From assembly GCA_022566735.1 (NCBI GenBank), contig JADFIG010000001.1, positions 310,001 to 374,000 on the forward strand: a stretch of DNA of 64,000 bases, in the 5' to 3' direction. The stretch is from Pseudomonadota bacterium (lineage in GTDB: Bacteria; Pseudomonadota; Gammaproteobacteria; Burkholderiales; Burkholderiaceae_C). Numbering within the stretch: position 1 is the stretch's first letter; every line of letters begins with the position of its first letter. This document shows, one piece after another, positions 51,717 through 61,324 of this stretch. The translations under genes and the position numbers were made by a program. A model generated the notes under the pieces. The model saw only the letters and a program-made list of their open reading frames with translations. It did no database searches and was not told the DNA's origin.

Positions 51717-52973
51717 ATGGCACTGATCGTTCACAAATACGGCGGCACGTCGATGGGCTCGACCGAGCGCATCCGCAACGTCGCCAAGCGTGTGGCCAAG
51801 TGGGTGCGGGCGGGTCATCAGCTCGTGGTCGTCCCCTCGGCCATGAGCGGCGAAACCAACCGCCTGCTCGGCCTGGCCAAGGAACTCTCCGATCGCCCGA
51901 ACCCGCGCGAACTGGACATGATCGCCTCCACCGGAGAGCAGGTCTCGGTGGGCCTGCTGGCCATCGCCCTGCAGGCCGAAGGCGTGGACTCCGTCAGCTA
52001 CGCGGGCTGGCAGGTGCCGGTCAAGACGGATTCGTCGTTCAGCAAGGCCCGCATCGAAAGCATCGACGATGCCCGCGTGCGCGCCGACCTGGCCGCTGGC
52101 AAGGTCGTGGTCATCACCGGCTTCCAGGGTGTGGACCCCCAAGGCCACATCACCACCCTGGGCCGTGGCGGCTCCGACACCTCGGCCGTGGCCGTGGCCG
52201 CTGCCATGAAGGCCGACGAGTGCCTGATCTACACCGACGTGGACGGCATCTACACGACCGACCCCCGCGTGGTGCCTGAGGCCCGCCGCATGAAGTCCAT
52301 CAGCTTCGAAGAGATGCTGGAGATGGCTTCGCTGGGCTCCAAGGTGCTGCAGATCCGCTCGGTGGAGTTCGCCGGCAAGTACCGCGTGCCCACCCGTGTG
52401 CTGTCCAGCTTCACCCCCTGGGACATCGACCTGGAAGAAGAAGCCAGGTCGGGCACGCTCATCAGTTTTGAGGAAGACGAGAACATGGAACAAGCCGTTG
52501 TTTCCGGCATCGCGTTCAGCCGCGACGAAGCCAAGATCACCGTGGTCGGCGTGCCCGACACCCCCGGCATCGCCTACCAGATCCTGGGCATGGTGGCCGA
52601 GGCCAACATCGACGTGGACGTCATCATCCAGAACGTCTCGCACGATGGCAAGACCGACTTCTCCTTCACCGTGCCGCGCGGCGACTACGCCAGGACGCTG
52701 GAGCTGCTGCAAAAGGACGTGCAGGCCAAGCTGGGTGCCCGCGACATCGTCGGCGACCCCAAGATCTGCAAGGTCTCCATCGTCGGCATCGGCATGCGCA
52801 GCCATGTGGGCATCGCCTCGACGATGTTCAAGACGCTGTCCGACGAGGGCATCAACATCCAGATGATCACGACCAGCGAAATCAAGACCTCCGTCGTCAT
52901 CGACGAGAAGTACATGGAACTGGCCGTGCGCGCGCTGCACAAGGCCTTCGGCCTGGACGAAGCCAAGGCTTGA
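51717..52973 (+). CDS. lysC: Aspartokinase
   Basis: A 418-residue kinase of the lysine/threonine/methionine pathway. KYGGTSMGS opens the catalytic domain; [21 protein letters not shown] is the second signature; two ACT domains (about 265-340 and 345-410) provide feedback control. The residue pattern and length fit the alpha2beta2-type enzyme; an internal beta-subunit start (Met260 region, [10 protein letters not shown]) is possible. Confidence 0.96.
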   Translation: MALIVHKYGGTSMGSTERIRNVAKRVAKWVRAGHQLVVVPSAMSGETNRLLGLAKELSDRPNPRELDMIASTGEQVSVGLLAIALQAEGVDSVSYAGWQVPVKTDSSFSKARIESIDDARVRADLAAGKVVVITGFQGVDPQGHITTLGRGGSDTSAVAVAAAMKADECLIYTDVDGIYTTDPRVVPEARRMKSISFEEMLEMASLGSKVLQIRSVEFAGKYRVPTRVLSSFTPWDIDLEEEARSGTLISFEEDENMEQAVVSGIAFSRDEAKITVVGVPDTPGIAYQILGMVAEANIDVDVIIQNVSHDGKTDFSFTVPRGDYARTLELLQKDVQAKLGARDIVGDPKICKVSIVGIGMRSHVGIASTMFKTLSDEGINIQMITTSEIKTSVVIDEKYMELAVRALHKAFGLDEAKA

Positions 52974-52993
52974 TCGCCTGAGCGTTTGGATTC

Positions 52994-53031
52994 GCCGTGC
53001 CGGCACGGCGTGTGTTTTGTTCAACACGCCG
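52994..53031 (+). terminator. Palindromes after lysC, possible terminator
   Basis: A perfect 16-base palindrome GCCGTGCCGGCACGGC (52994-53009) overlaps a hairpin with arms CGGCGTGT and ACACGCCG. There is no strong T-run directly after the stem, so termination is uncertain. Confidence 0.4.
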
Positions 53032-53071
53032 ATGAGCTCAGGTTTTCTGGGCTAGAATCCGCGCTGTTGTT

Positions 53072-53162
53072 GGAGACGTGGCCGAGTGGTCGAAGGTACT
53101 CCCCTGCTAAGGGAGCATACGCCAAAAGCGTATCGAGGGTTCGAATCCCTCCGTCTCCGCCA
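53072..53162 (+). tRNA. tRNA-Ser (GCT)
   Basis: A 91-base class II tRNA with acceptor stem GGAGACG/CGTCTCC, anticodon loop CTGCTAA (GCT), a long variable arm (CATACGCCAAAAGCGTATC), T-arm GGTTCGAATCC and encoded CCA. A TAGAAT -10 at 53053-53058 lies just upstream. Confidence 0.97.
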
Positions 53163-53170
53163 AAACAAGA

Positions 53171-53200
53171 GCGCCCCTGATTCGTCAGGGGCGTTTTCTT
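53171..53200 (+). terminator. Rho-independent terminator of tRNA-Ser
   Basis: CGCCCCTGA-TTCG-TCAGGGGCG is followed by TTTTCTTTT. It ends just before the rdgC start, so rdgC needs its own promoter or read-through. Confidence 0.9.
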
Positions 53201-53216
53201 TTGTCTGGATCAGATC

Positions 53217-54269
53217 ATGTTCAAGAATCTCATCGTCTACCGCATCGGCGAGGGCTGGTCCGCATCCGCGCCGCAACTGGAGGCCGAGCTGGCCAAGGCC
53301 CGCTTCGTGCCTTGCGGGGCGACGCAGCAGAAGTCCGCGGGCTGGATCGAACCGCGTGGCGAGAAGCACGCCGCGATGGTCGAGGTGGTGGGCGGCCAGT
53401 GGGTGCTCAAGCTCATGAGCGAGCAGCGCGTGGTGCCCGGCTCGGTGGTCAAGCGCCGCACCGAGGAAATCGCCGAACAGATCGAGCAGCAGACCGGCCG
53501 CAAGCCGGGCAAGAAGCAGACGAAGGAGCTCAAGGAGCAGGCCCTGCTGGAGCTGCTGCCCATGGCCTTCACCAAGCAGGGCAGCACCTGGGTGTGGATC
53601 TCGCCCAAGGCGCGCCTGCTGGTGCTCGATTGCGGCAGCCAGGCCCGTGCCGACGAGGTCGTCACCTTGCTGGTCAAGGCGCTGGATGGCCTCTCGCTGA
53701 GCCTGATCCAGACCGAGATGTCGCCGGCCGTGGCCATGTCGCACTGGCTGGGCACGGGCGAGCCGCCTTACCAGTTCAGCATCGACCGCGAGTGCGAGCT
53801 GAAGTCACCCGACGAGATGAAGTCGGTGGTGCGCTATGCCCGCCACCCGCTGGACACCGACGAGGTCAAGCAGCACATCCAGGCCGGCAAGGTGCCCACG
53901 CGCGTGGCCATGACCTGGCGTGACCGGCTGTCCTTCGTGCTGACCGAAGCCTTGCAGCTCAAGAAGCTGGCCTTCCAGGACGTGGTGTTCGAGGGCGAGG
54001 CCTCGAAGTCGGCGGGCAGCAAGACCGACAAGGCCGAGGCCTTCGAGGCCGACGTGGCCATCTCCACCGGCGAGCTGGTCCAGATGATCCCGGACTTGCT
54101 GGAGGCGCTGGGCGGCGAGTCGCTGACGATGGCCTCGGCGGGCACGCTCCAGCCGGCGGTCAAGTCGGCGGCTGTCCCTGCGGCCGCGACGCCTGCCAGT
54201 GCCGGATCTGCTGCACCACCCAAGGCCCCGCATCCAGTGGCAGATCATGCCCCGCCGTGGGATGCCTGA
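53217..54269 (+). CDS. rdgC: Recombination-associated protein RdgC
   Basis: A 350-residue nucleoid-binding ring protein that restrains RecA. N-terminus MFKNLIVYRIGEGW, then VLKLMSEQRVVPGSVV and RKPGKKQTKELKE are characteristic. Typical length is about 300; here ~45 extra C-terminal residues rich in Ala and Pro lie past the conserved end. This tail is exactly the part overlapping the convergent hydrolase gene. Confidence 0.95.
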   Translation: MFKNLIVYRIGEGWSASAPQLEAELAKARFVPCGATQQKSAGWIEPRGEKHAAMVEVVGGQWVLKLMSEQRVVPGSVVKRRTEEIAEQIEQQTGRKPGKKQTKELKEQALLELLPMAFTKQGSTWVWISPKARLLVLDCGSQARADEVVTLLVKALDGLSLSLIQTEMSPAVAMSHWLGTGEPPYQFSIDRECELKSPDEMKSVVRYARHPLDTDEVKQHIQAGKVPTRVAMTWRDRLSFVLTEALQLKKLAFQDVVFEGEASKSAGSKTDKAEAFEADVAISTGELVQMIPDLLEALGGESLTMASAGTLQPAVKSAAVPAAATPASAGSAAPPKAPHPVADHAPPWDA

Positions 54270-54966
54270 TCAGCGGGGCGCCCCAGCTGGCGGCCAGCAC
54301 CTGTGAACAGCTGGGGTGCACCAGCCGGTCGCCTTCGCCATTGAGCAGCAGCACCGGCGCGGGGGGCAAGCCTCGCGGTGCCTGGTAGCGCGCGGCGGCC
54401 CACAGCTGCCGCAGGCCGTTGGCGGTGGCCACGGGGTGGGCGGCACGCAGCGCCATCCAGTGGTGCAGCAGCGCGGCCACGTCGAAGGAGGCGCTGCCGC
54501 CAGGGTGGCGGGTCGTCATCTGCAGGATGGCGCGCTCCCAGGCCGCGGCAGGTGCGCCTGTCAGCAGCAGGCGCAGGATGGTCGGGTAGTGGCAGGGCTG
54601 CAGCCGCCGCCAGAACGGGCTGTGCGGCTTCAGGCTGGTGTTGATGAGCACCGCGTCCAGCACGTCCTGCGGGTGGCGGTGCATCCATTCCACCGTGACC
54701 ATGGCACCCAGCGACATCGCCACCACATGGCAGGGGCCGGGCACATCCAGCCCGCGCAACTGCTGGCGCAGGGCCTCGACCATGCCGGCCACCGTGGCCG
54801 GGCTGCGTGACTGCCACAGGCGGCCGTTGCCTGGCAGGTCGGGCGTGATCACCTGGCTGCCAGGGGGCAGGGCGGCTTGCAGCAGGGCGGGGAAGTCACC
54901 CCAATGGCCTTGCTCGCGGGTCAGGCCGCGCAGCAGCACCCAGGTGGCAGGCCGCGGCGGGCTCAT
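54160..54966 (-). CDS. Alpha/beta hydrolase
   Basis: A 268-residue hydrolase-fold protein. The oxyanion start WVLLRGLTREQGHWGDF, nucleophile elbow VAMSLGAMV (Ala in place of the first Gly), acid LLLNGEGDRLVHPS and catalytic His TAGHDLPLDAG are present. Substrate unknown. The last 110 bases overlap antisense to the end of rdgC. Start overlaps the stop of the M14 peptidase gene upstream by four bases (ATGA), suggesting a two-gene operon. Confidence 0.82.
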   Translation of the reverse strand: MSPPRPATWVLLRGLTREQGHWGDFPALLQAALPPGSQVITPDLPGNGRLWQSRSPATVAGMVEALRQQLRGLDVPGPCHVVAMSLGAMVTVEWMHRHPQDVLDAVLINTSLKPHSPFWRRLQPCHYPTILRLLLTGAPAAAWERAILQMTTRHPGGSASFDVAALLHHWMALRAAHPVATANGLRQLWAAARYQAPRGLPPAPVLLLNGEGDRLVHPSCSQVLAASWGAPLIRHPTAGHDLPLDAGPWVVQQIRHWQASRPQGQPPT

Positions 54967-56060
54967 GCAGGCACGGAGGCGCGGGGCGGGCGCGGCAGCT
55001 CGGGGTACCAGCGCGCACGGGCCTGGCGTTCGTGCAGGGCGCGCTCGGCGGGCTCGGGCACCCAGCGCAGGTGGCTGGCGGCTGCGCGGCCCATGAAGTC
55101 CAGCAGGGCCATGTGCCGGCGCAGCACGCGCTGCTGGCGGTGCGCGATCAGCGGGTTGAAGATGCCGTGGCGGGTGAAGAGCTGGCGCGGGTTCTTCTTC
55201 ACCCAGATCCAGGAGCCCATCTCCAGCGTCCAGGGCAGGAAGGTGTGCTGCGGGTGGCGCTCACGGCACTGCAGGTAGAGGTGGTCCCACAGGTCGCCAT
55301 GGGTGAGGTACTGCAGGCTTTGCGGCTCGAAGACGTAGTTGTGGTGCGCGTGCGTCTGGCTGAAGACGCGGTGCAGGGCGTGGATCTCGGCCAGGTGGTG
55401 CAGGGGCTGTGCCGTGTAGGCGAAGGGGAACCAGACGCGGTCCTTGACGCCGAAGCCGGAGTGGCAGTCGATGGCCACGCTGAAGCTGCTGCTGAACAGC
55501 TCTTTGTGGACGACCTCGTACAGGGCCTGTGCCTCGTCCTGCATGGGTTGGCCCTCCTGGCCGCGGTACCAGGGCAGGGCAGGGCTCAGGCGCTGGCCGC
55601 CCAGCAGGAAGGGCACGTGTTCTTCGGCGCACAGCGGCGCGTTGCGCATCAGGTCGACGCCGTGCGGGTTGGCGCGGGTGCCCAGCCACATGCCGCCCGG
55701 GTTGACCGCCGGCATGAAGACCATGCGCACGCTGGCGAGCTGGTGGTGCAGCACGCTGTCCCACTTGAGGCGCTGCACCAGGCTGCCCAGGTAGGCGATG
55801 ACGACCTCCGAGCCGATGCGCTCCAGCCCGTGCACACCGCCGAAGTAGCCGATGGCCGGCGCATCGGGCGAGGGGTTGCCCATCGCGATGGACAGCAGGT
55901 CGAAGTGGTGCTTGCCAGCGGCCACCTTGCCCAGGGTGCGCACGCGCAGGTGTTCGCCGCCCATCTCGATCAGCCGGTGCAGCTCGTCCAGTTCAGGCAG
56001 GGATGCGCGTTCGGTCACGTTGGCGTCCACAGGGGCAGGTTGTCGACAAGGTAGCGTCAC
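54963..56060 (-). CDS. M14-family zinc carboxypeptidase-like protein
   Basis: A 365-residue protein with zinc ligands in FGGVHGLERIGSE (His-x-x-Glu) and DCHSGFG, the substrate Arg region NPGGMWLGTRANPHGVDLMRNA, and a probable catalytic Glu in LEMGSW. It has no signal peptide. This fits the M14 / DUF2817-like metallopeptidases. Whether it cleaves peptidoglycan, peptides or amides cannot be told. It is coupled to the hydrolase downstream. Confidence 0.82.
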   Translation of the reverse strand: MTLPCRQPAPVDANVTERASLPELDELHRLIEMGGEHLRVRTLGKVAAGKHHFDLLSIAMGNPSPDAPAIGYFGGVHGLERIGSEVVIAYLGSLVQRLKWDSVLHHQLASVRMVFMPAVNPGGMWLGTRANPHGVDLMRNAPLCAEEHVPFLLGGQRLSPALPWYRGQEGQPMQDEAQALYEVVHKELFSSSFSVAIDCHSGFGVKDRVWFPFAYTAQPLHHLAEIHALHRVFSQTHAHHNYVFEPQSLQYLTHGDLWDHLYLQCRERHPQHTFLPWTLEMGSWIWVKKNPRQLFTRHGIFNPLIAHRQQRVLRRHMALLDFMGRAAASHLRWVPEPAERALHERQARARWYPELPRPPRASVPA

Positions 56061-56159
56061 AGGATGTCAGGCTGGCGACAGATGGGGGTGGGCATCCGTC
56101 ACGGATCTGTCATGCCTTGCGCCTAGTGTGACAACTTTGCACACCCTCAAGGCCCACAG

Positions 56160-56306
56160 ATGCCACGGATTCGCGCCGGTCATGCGGCTTTCAGGTTCGC
56201 CGCCCTCAGCCTGGCCCTGCTCACGGGGCTGAGCGAATGCGTGGCGCTGTGGCGTGCCCGCATGCGCTCGCGTCTGCCATCGCGTCTGCGCCTCTTGCCG
56301 CGCTGA
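56160..56306 (+). CDS. Possible small Arg-rich protein (48 aa)
   Basis: An open frame starting MPRIRAGHAAFRFAALSLAL with a hydrophobic stretch of about 18 residues and a very basic end (MRSRLPSRLRLLPR). AAGG is eight bases before the ATG. A GTGTG-N9-CACAC dyad lies 16 or so bases further up. I recognise no family. Could be a real small membrane-associated peptide or chance. Confidence 0.3.
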   Translation: MPRIRAGHAAFRFAALSLALLTGLSECVALWRARMRSRLPSRLRLLPR

Positions 56307-56337
56307 GCCCACCCCGCGCCTCGGTCACAATGGCGGG

Positions 56338-57282
56338 ATGACCGACGCCGCTCCCTCCCTCATCATCTACAGCCCCGCGGGCATCGTGCCTGCCGCTGCG
56401 CCCGTGCGCAAGGCCGCCCGCCGTCTCAAGGCGCTGGGCTTTGCCCCCGAGGTGGACGCCTCGGCCCTGACCCGGCACCAGCGTTTTGCCGGCGACGATG
56501 CCACCCGCCTGGCCGCCCTCCACCGTGTTGCCGAAGCCGCACCCCGGGTGGCCCTGGCCACGCGCGGCGGCTACGGCCTCACGCGCCTGCTCGACCAGGT
56601 CGATTGGGCCTTGCTGGCCCGCAGTGTCGAACGCGGCACCGCCTGGGTGGGCTACAGCGATGTCACCGCGCTGCAACTGGCGGCCCTGGCCCATGGCGCG
56701 GCCGGTCCCGCGCAGCCAGGCGAAGGGGTGAGCGCGGGCTTCTGGGCTGGCCCCATGGCCTGCGACGATTTCGGCCGTGCCGACGCCCCCGAGGGCGGTG
56801 ACGATGTGACCCAGGATTGCTTTGTCGAGGCCGTCACCGGTGAACTGGAGGCTGTGGGCTTCCGCACCGAGCAGGGCTTCGACGGTGTGGAGGTGTCGGG
56901 CCGCCTGTGGGGGGGCAACCTGGCCGTGGTGCAGGCCCTGCTGGGCACGCCGCATTGGCCCAAGGTGCGCAACGGCATCCTCTTCCTGGAAGACGTCAAC
57001 GAGCACCCCTACCGCATCGAGCGCGCGCTGCTGCAACTGCACCAGGCCGGCGTGCTGGCGCAGCAGAAGGCCGTGGTGCTGGGCGCTTTCACCGAGTACC
57101 GCAAGTCGCCCCTGGACCGTGGCTACACGCTCAAAACTGCCATTGCCCACCTGCGCGGCCTGTGCCCCACGCCCATCCTCACGGGCCTGCCTTTCGGCCA
57201 CGTGCCCACCAAGGTGTGCCTGCCCATCGGGCGCAAGGTCACGCTGTCGGTGCAGGGGCGCGATGCGTTCATGCTCTGGTAA
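56338..57282 (+). CDS. ldcA: LD-carboxypeptidase (S66 family)
   Basis: A 314-residue serine peptidase. IIYSPAGIVPA at the N-terminus, ATRGGYGLTRLLDQVDW, and GYSDVTALQL with the nucleophile Ser; Glu and His follow in ILFLEDVNEHPYRIERALLQL and LPFGHVPTK. It trims the tetrapeptide in peptidoglycan recycling. No signal peptide, so it is cytoplasmic. It directly precedes a peptide importer on the same strand, consistent with murein peptide reuse. Confidence 0.9.
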   Translation: MTDAAPSLIIYSPAGIVPAAAPVRKAARRLKALGFAPEVDASALTRHQRFAGDDATRLAALHRVAEAAPRVALATRGGYGLTRLLDQVDWALLARSVERGTAWVGYSDVTALQLAALAHGAAGPAQPGEGVSAGFWAGPMACDDFGRADAPEGGDDVTQDCFVEAVTGELEAVGFRTEQGFDGVEVSGRLWGGNLAVVQALLGTPHWPKVRNGILFLEDVNEHPYRIERALLQLHQAGVLAQQKAVVLGAFTEYRKSPLDRGYTLKTAIAHLRGLCPTPILTGLPFGHVPTKVCLPIGRKVTLSVQGRDAFMLW

Positions 57283-57334
57283 CCTGCAGCACGCGGTTGC
57301 AACAACACGTGGGATCACGGAGCAAGGATTGGGC

Positions 57335-59218
57335 ATGCGCCTCGGGGTGAGTTGGAGGAGATGGGCCGACTGGGGCAGGGTGCTGGCCGCTGGTGGCATG
57401 GCGGTGTGGTCGGCTGCCACATCGGCCCTGCTGGCGACCGCTTTGACCGCCATGTGTGCCAGCCCCGCGTGGGCCGCCCATGCCTATGCCCAGTTCGGCG
57501 ACATCAGGTACCCGGCGGGCTTCGACCACTTCGACTACGTCAACCCGAAGGCGCCCAAGGGCGGCAACTTCTCGCTGGTGGCGCCCACCCAGGCCAGCAG
57601 CTTCGACAAGTACAACCCGTTCACGCTCAAGGGCACGCCGCCGCCGGGGCTGGAAACCCTGGTCTTCGACACCTTGCTGGTGGGCAACTTCGATGAGCCG
57701 GCGACCGCCTATGGCCTGCTTGCAGAAGACGTGAGCGTGGCGCCGGACGGCCTGTCCGTGACCTTCCGTCTCCACCCCAGGGCGCGCTTCCACAATGGCG
57801 ACCCCGTGCTGGCCGCCGACGTCAAGCATTCCTACGACATGCTGGTGAGCAAGCAGGCCGCGCCCCAGTACCCGGCCTTCTTCTCGGCCGTGAGCAGGGT
57901 GGTGGTGCTGGGCGAGCGCAGCATCCGCTTCGAGTTCCGCCAGCCTGATGCCGAGTTGCCGCTGCTGGTGGGCAAGTTGCCGGTGTTCAGCCGCAAATGG
58001 GGTGTGGTCGGTGGCCGTGCCAAACCCTTCGACCAGATCGTCTCGGAGTACCCCGTCGCCTCCGGGCCCTACCGCATCGGCAAGGTCACCTTCGGGCGAG
58101 ACATCACCTACGAGCGCGACAAGGGCTACTGGGCGGCCGACCTGAACGTGCGCCGCGGCCAGTTCAACTTCGACCGCATCACCTACCGCATGTACTCGGA
58201 CAACGTCACCGCCTTCGAGGGCTTCAAGGCCGGCGAGTTCGATTTCATCGAGTCCTACATCTCCAAGGACTGGGTGCGCCAGTACCGGGGCCGCAAGTTC
58301 GATTCGGGCGAGCTCATCAAGGCCACGCTGCCGCACCGCAACTCGGCCAACTTCCAGGGCTTCATCTTCAACACCCGCCTGGACAAGTTCAAGGATGCCC
58401 GCGTGCGCCGCGCCATCGGCCTGGCCCTGGACTTCGAGTGGATGAACCGCCAGCTCTTCTATGGCATCTACAAGCGCGTGGGCAGCTACTTCACCAACTC
58501 GGAGTACGAGGCCAAGGGCCTGCCCGATGCGGCCGAGCTGGCCCTGCTGACGCCGTTGCGCGACAAGCTGGCACCCGAGGTGCTGACGCAGCCGGTGCCC
58601 GTGCCGCCCACGACCACGCCGCCCGGCTCGCTGCGCGACAACCTGCGCCTGGCCCGTGACCTGCTGGCCCAGGCCGGCTGGACCTTGAAAGATGGCCAGC
58701 TGCGCAACGCCCAGGGCGAGCGCCTGACCATCGAGTTCCTGGACAACTCGCCCAGCATGGGTCGCGTGGTGACGCCGCTGTTGCGCAACCTGGAGAAGCT
58801 GGGCATCGCGGCCAACTACCGCGTGGTCGATTACGCCGTGTACGAAAAGCGCGTCAAGCGCTACGAGTTCGAGATGATGAGCCTGGCCCTGCCCGGCCGC
58901 ATGGTGCCGGGCTCCGAGTTGCGCCAGTTCTACCACTCGTCGCTTGCCAACGTCGAGGGCGCCGACAACCTCAATGGCGTGAGCGACCCGGCGGTGGACG
59001 CGCTCATCGAGAAGGTCTCTGCGGCCAAGACCCGGCCCGAGCTGGCCACGGCCGTGCGGGCGCTGGACCGCGTGCTGCGACACAGCTACTACGCCGTGCC
59101 GCATTGGTACTCGGGCACATTCCGCATCGCTTACCGCGGGGGGCGCTTCGTGCTGCCCGAGACGCCGAGTTTCTACCGGCCCGAGCAATGGGCCCTGAGC
59201 TGCTGGTGGAGTCGCTGA
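57335..59218 (+). CDS. Peptide ABC transporter solute-binding protein (YejA-like)
   Basis: A 627-residue family 5 solute-binding protein with a signal peptide (to about AWA, residue 47). AYAQFGDIRYPAGFDHFDYV and NPKAPKGGNF starts are typical of YejA-type proteins. AAGGA is eight bases before the ATG. It is the first gene of a four-gene import operon; substrate in related systems is microcin C-like or short oligopeptides. Confidence 0.9.
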   Translation: MRLGVSWRRWADWGRVLAAGGMAVWSAATSALLATALTAMCASPAWAAHAYAQFGDIRYPAGFDHFDYVNPKAPKGGNFSLVAPTQASSFDKYNPFTLKGTPPPGLETLVFDTLLVGNFDEPATAYGLLAEDVSVAPDGLSVTFRLHPRARFHNGDPVLAADVKHSYDMLVSKQAAPQYPAFFSAVSRVVVLGERSIRFEFRQPDAELPLLVGKLPVFSRKWGVVGGRAKPFDQIVSEYPVASGPYRIGKVTFGRDITYERDKGYWAADLNVRRGQFNFDRITYRMYSDNVTAFEGFKAGEFDFIESYISKDWVRQYRGRKFDSGELIKATLPHRNSANFQGFIFNTRLDKFKDARVRRAIGLALDFEWMNRQLFYGIYKRVGSYFTNSEYEAKGLPDAAELALLTPLRDKLAPEVLTQPVPVPPTTTPPGSLRDNLRLARDLLAQAGWTLKDGQLRNAQGERLTIEFLDNSPSMGRVVTPLLRNLEKLGIAANYRVVDYAVYEKRVKRYEFEMMSLALPGRMVPGSELRQFYHSSLANVEGADNLNGVSDPAVDALIEKVSAAKTRPELATAVRALDRVLRHSYYAVPHWYSGTFRIAYRGGRFVLPETPSFYRPEQWALSCWWSR

Positions 59219-59219
59219 C

Positions 59220-60260
59220 ATGTGGGTGTACATCCTCAAGCGCGTGCTGTTGATGGTGCCGACCCTGCTGGGCGTGCTGCTGCTGACCTTCGCGGTCATC
59301 CAGTTCGTGCCCGGGGGGCCGGTGGAGCAGGTGATGTCGCAGCTCAGCAACCGCACCAGCGGTGGCGAGCGGGCCGGCCCGGATGCCAGCTACCGTGGCC
59401 GCCAGGGCGTGGACCCGGCGCAGGTCGAGGAGCTCAAGAAGCTCTACGGCTTCGACAAGCCTGCGCCGGAGCGCTTCTGGTCGATGCTGACGTCCTACGC
59501 ACGCTTCGACCTGGGCGAGAGCTTCGTGCACCACAAGTCGGTGTGGGCGCTCATCCAGGAGAAGTTGCCGGTGTCGATCAGCCTGGGGCTGTGGACCTTC
59601 GTGCTGAGCTACCTGGTCTCCGTGCCCCTGGGCATTGCCAAGGCCGTGCGGGCGGGCTCCCGTTTCGATGCGGTCACCAGCCTCGTGGTGCTGGTGGGCT
59701 ACGCCATTCCCGGCTTCGTGCTGGGCGTGGCCTTGCTGGTGCTGTTCGGCGGTGGCAGCTTCCTGCAGTGGTTCCCCCTGCGCGGCCTGACGTCGCCGAA
59801 CTGGGATGAACTGAGCTGGGCAGCCAAGGTCACCGACTACCTCTGGCACATCACCTTGCCCGTGACGGCCAGCGTGCTGGGCAGCTTCGCCGTGGTCACC
59901 ATGCTGACCAAGAACGCCTTCCTCGACGAGATCCGCAAGCAGTACGTGCTGACCGCCCGGGCCAAGGGCCTGGACGAGCGCAAGGTGCTGTGGAAGCACG
60001 TCATGCGCAATGCCCTCATCCCGCTGGTGACGGGCTTCCCTTCGGCCTTCATCGGGGCCTTCTTCACAGGCTCGTTGCTCATCGAGACGCTGTTCTCGCT
60101 CGATGGCCTGGGCCTCTTGAGCTACGAATCCGTCATGCGCCGCGACTACCCCGTGGTGCTGGGCACGCTCTACCTCTTCACCCTCATCGGCCTGGTGACC
60201 AAGCTGGTCAGTGACCTGTGCTATGTCTGGGTGGATCCGCGCGTCAAGCTGGATGGATGA
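59220..60260 (+). CDS. yejB: Peptide ABC transporter permease YejB-like
   Basis: A 346-residue permease with about six membrane helices. N-terminus MWVYILKRVLLMVPTLLGV and the 'EAA' loop TARAKGLDERKVLWKHVMRNALIP fit the DppB/YejB family. It starts one base after the binding-protein stop and overlaps the next permease by four bases. Confidence 0.94.
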   Translation: MWVYILKRVLLMVPTLLGVLLLTFAVIQFVPGGPVEQVMSQLSNRTSGGERAGPDASYRGRQGVDPAQVEELKKLYGFDKPAPERFWSMLTSYARFDLGESFVHHKSVWALIQEKLPVSISLGLWTFVLSYLVSVPLGIAKAVRAGSRFDAVTSLVVLVGYAIPGFVLGVALLVLFGGGSFLQWFPLRGLTSPNWDELSWAAKVTDYLWHITLPVTASVLGSFAVVTMLTKNAFLDEIRKQYVLTARAKGLDERKVLWKHVMRNALIPLVTGFPSAFIGAFFTGSLLIETLFSLDGLGLLSYESVMRRDYPVVLGTLYLFTLIGLVTKLVSDLCYVWVDPRVKLDG

Positions 60261-61324
60261 GCCGACACATGCCTGAGCTGAGCCCCATGATGTCCGTGTC
60301 GCCGTCGCCATCCCGCCGCGCCTGGCAGCGCTTCCGCCAGCACCGGCTGGGCTACTGGAGCCTGATCGTGTTCTCGGTGGTGGTGCTGCTGAGCCTGTGC
60401 GCCGAGCTGGTCTCCAACGACAAGCCGCTGATCGCGCGCTACGAGGGCCGCTGGTATGTGCCCATCGTCGAGAACGTGCCCGAGACCGTCTTCGGTGGCG
60501 ATTTCGACTCGCCCACCGACTACCTCGACCCCTTCATCCAGCGCCAGTTCGAGCGGCCCGGCAACTTCGCCCTCTACCCGCTCAACCGCGCTCACCACCG
60601 CACCATCAACTACTTCGCCAGGTCGCCCAACCCGGCGGCCCCCTCGGCCGACAACTGGCTGGGCACCGACGACCGCGGGCGTGACGTGCTGGCGCGCCTG
60701 CTCTACGGCTTCCGCGTGTCGGTGCTGTTCGGGCTGGCGCTCACGGTGATCGGGGTGGTGATCGGCGTGCTGACCGGCGCGGTGCAAGGTTTCTACGGCG
60801 GGCGCACCGACCTGCTGTTCCAGCGTTTCATCGAGATCTGGAACTCCATGCCGGAGCTCTACCTGCTGATCATCTTCTCCGCGGTGTTCACGCCCAGCAT
60901 CTGGCTGCTGCTCCTGCTGCTGAGCCTGTTTGGCTGGATCGGCCTGTCCGACTACGTGCGCGCCGAGTTCCTGCGCAACCGCCAGCTCGACCACGTGCGC
61001 GCGGCGCGGGCCATGGGCCTGAGCAACTGGCAGATCATCCGCCGCCACATCCTGCCCAACAGCATGACGCCGGTGGTGACCTTCCTGCCTTTCCGCATGA
61101 GCGCGGCCATCCTGGCCTTGACCTCGCTGGACTTCCTGGGCCTGGGCGTGCCGCTGGACACCCCCAGCCTCGGCGAGATGCTGTTCCAGGGCAAGAACAA
61201 CCTCGACGCGTGGTGGATTTCGCTGTCGACCTTCGCGGTGCTGGTGTTCTCGCTGCTGCTGCTGACCTTCATGGGCGATGCCCTGCGTGATGCGCTGGAC
61301 CCGCGCAAGGAGGATGTCCGATGA
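60257..61324 (+). CDS. yejE: Peptide ABC transporter permease YejE-like
   Basis: A 355-residue permease, longer at the N-terminus than DppC, with the YejE-typical periplasmic insertion containing ENVPETVFGGDFDSPTDYLD. The EAA loop is VRAARAMGLSNWQIIRRHILPN. The ATG overlaps the yejB stop (ATGA) and its own stop overlaps yejF (ATGA). Confidence 0.94.
   Translation: MSRHMPELSPMMSVSPSPSRRAWQRFRQHRLGYWSLIVFSVVVLLSLCAELVSNDKPLIARYEGRWYVPIVENVPETVFGGDFDSPTDYLDPFIQRQFERPGNFALYPLNRAHHRTINYFARSPNPAAPSADNWLGTDDRGRDVLARLLYGFRVSVLFGLALTVIGVVIGVLTGAVQGFYGGRTDLLFQRFIEIWNSMPELYLLIIFSAVFTPSIWLLLLLLSLFGWIGLSDYVRAEFLRNRQLDHVRAARAMGLSNWQIIRRHILPNSMTPVVTFLPFRMSAAILALTSLDFLGLGVPLDTPSLGEMLFQGKNNLDAWWISLSTFAVLVFSLLLLTFMGDALRDALDPRKEDVR

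Noticed and set aside
53072-53216. Integration site at tRNA-Ser
   Set aside because: No integrase, no duplicated tRNA 3' end and core genes on both sides.
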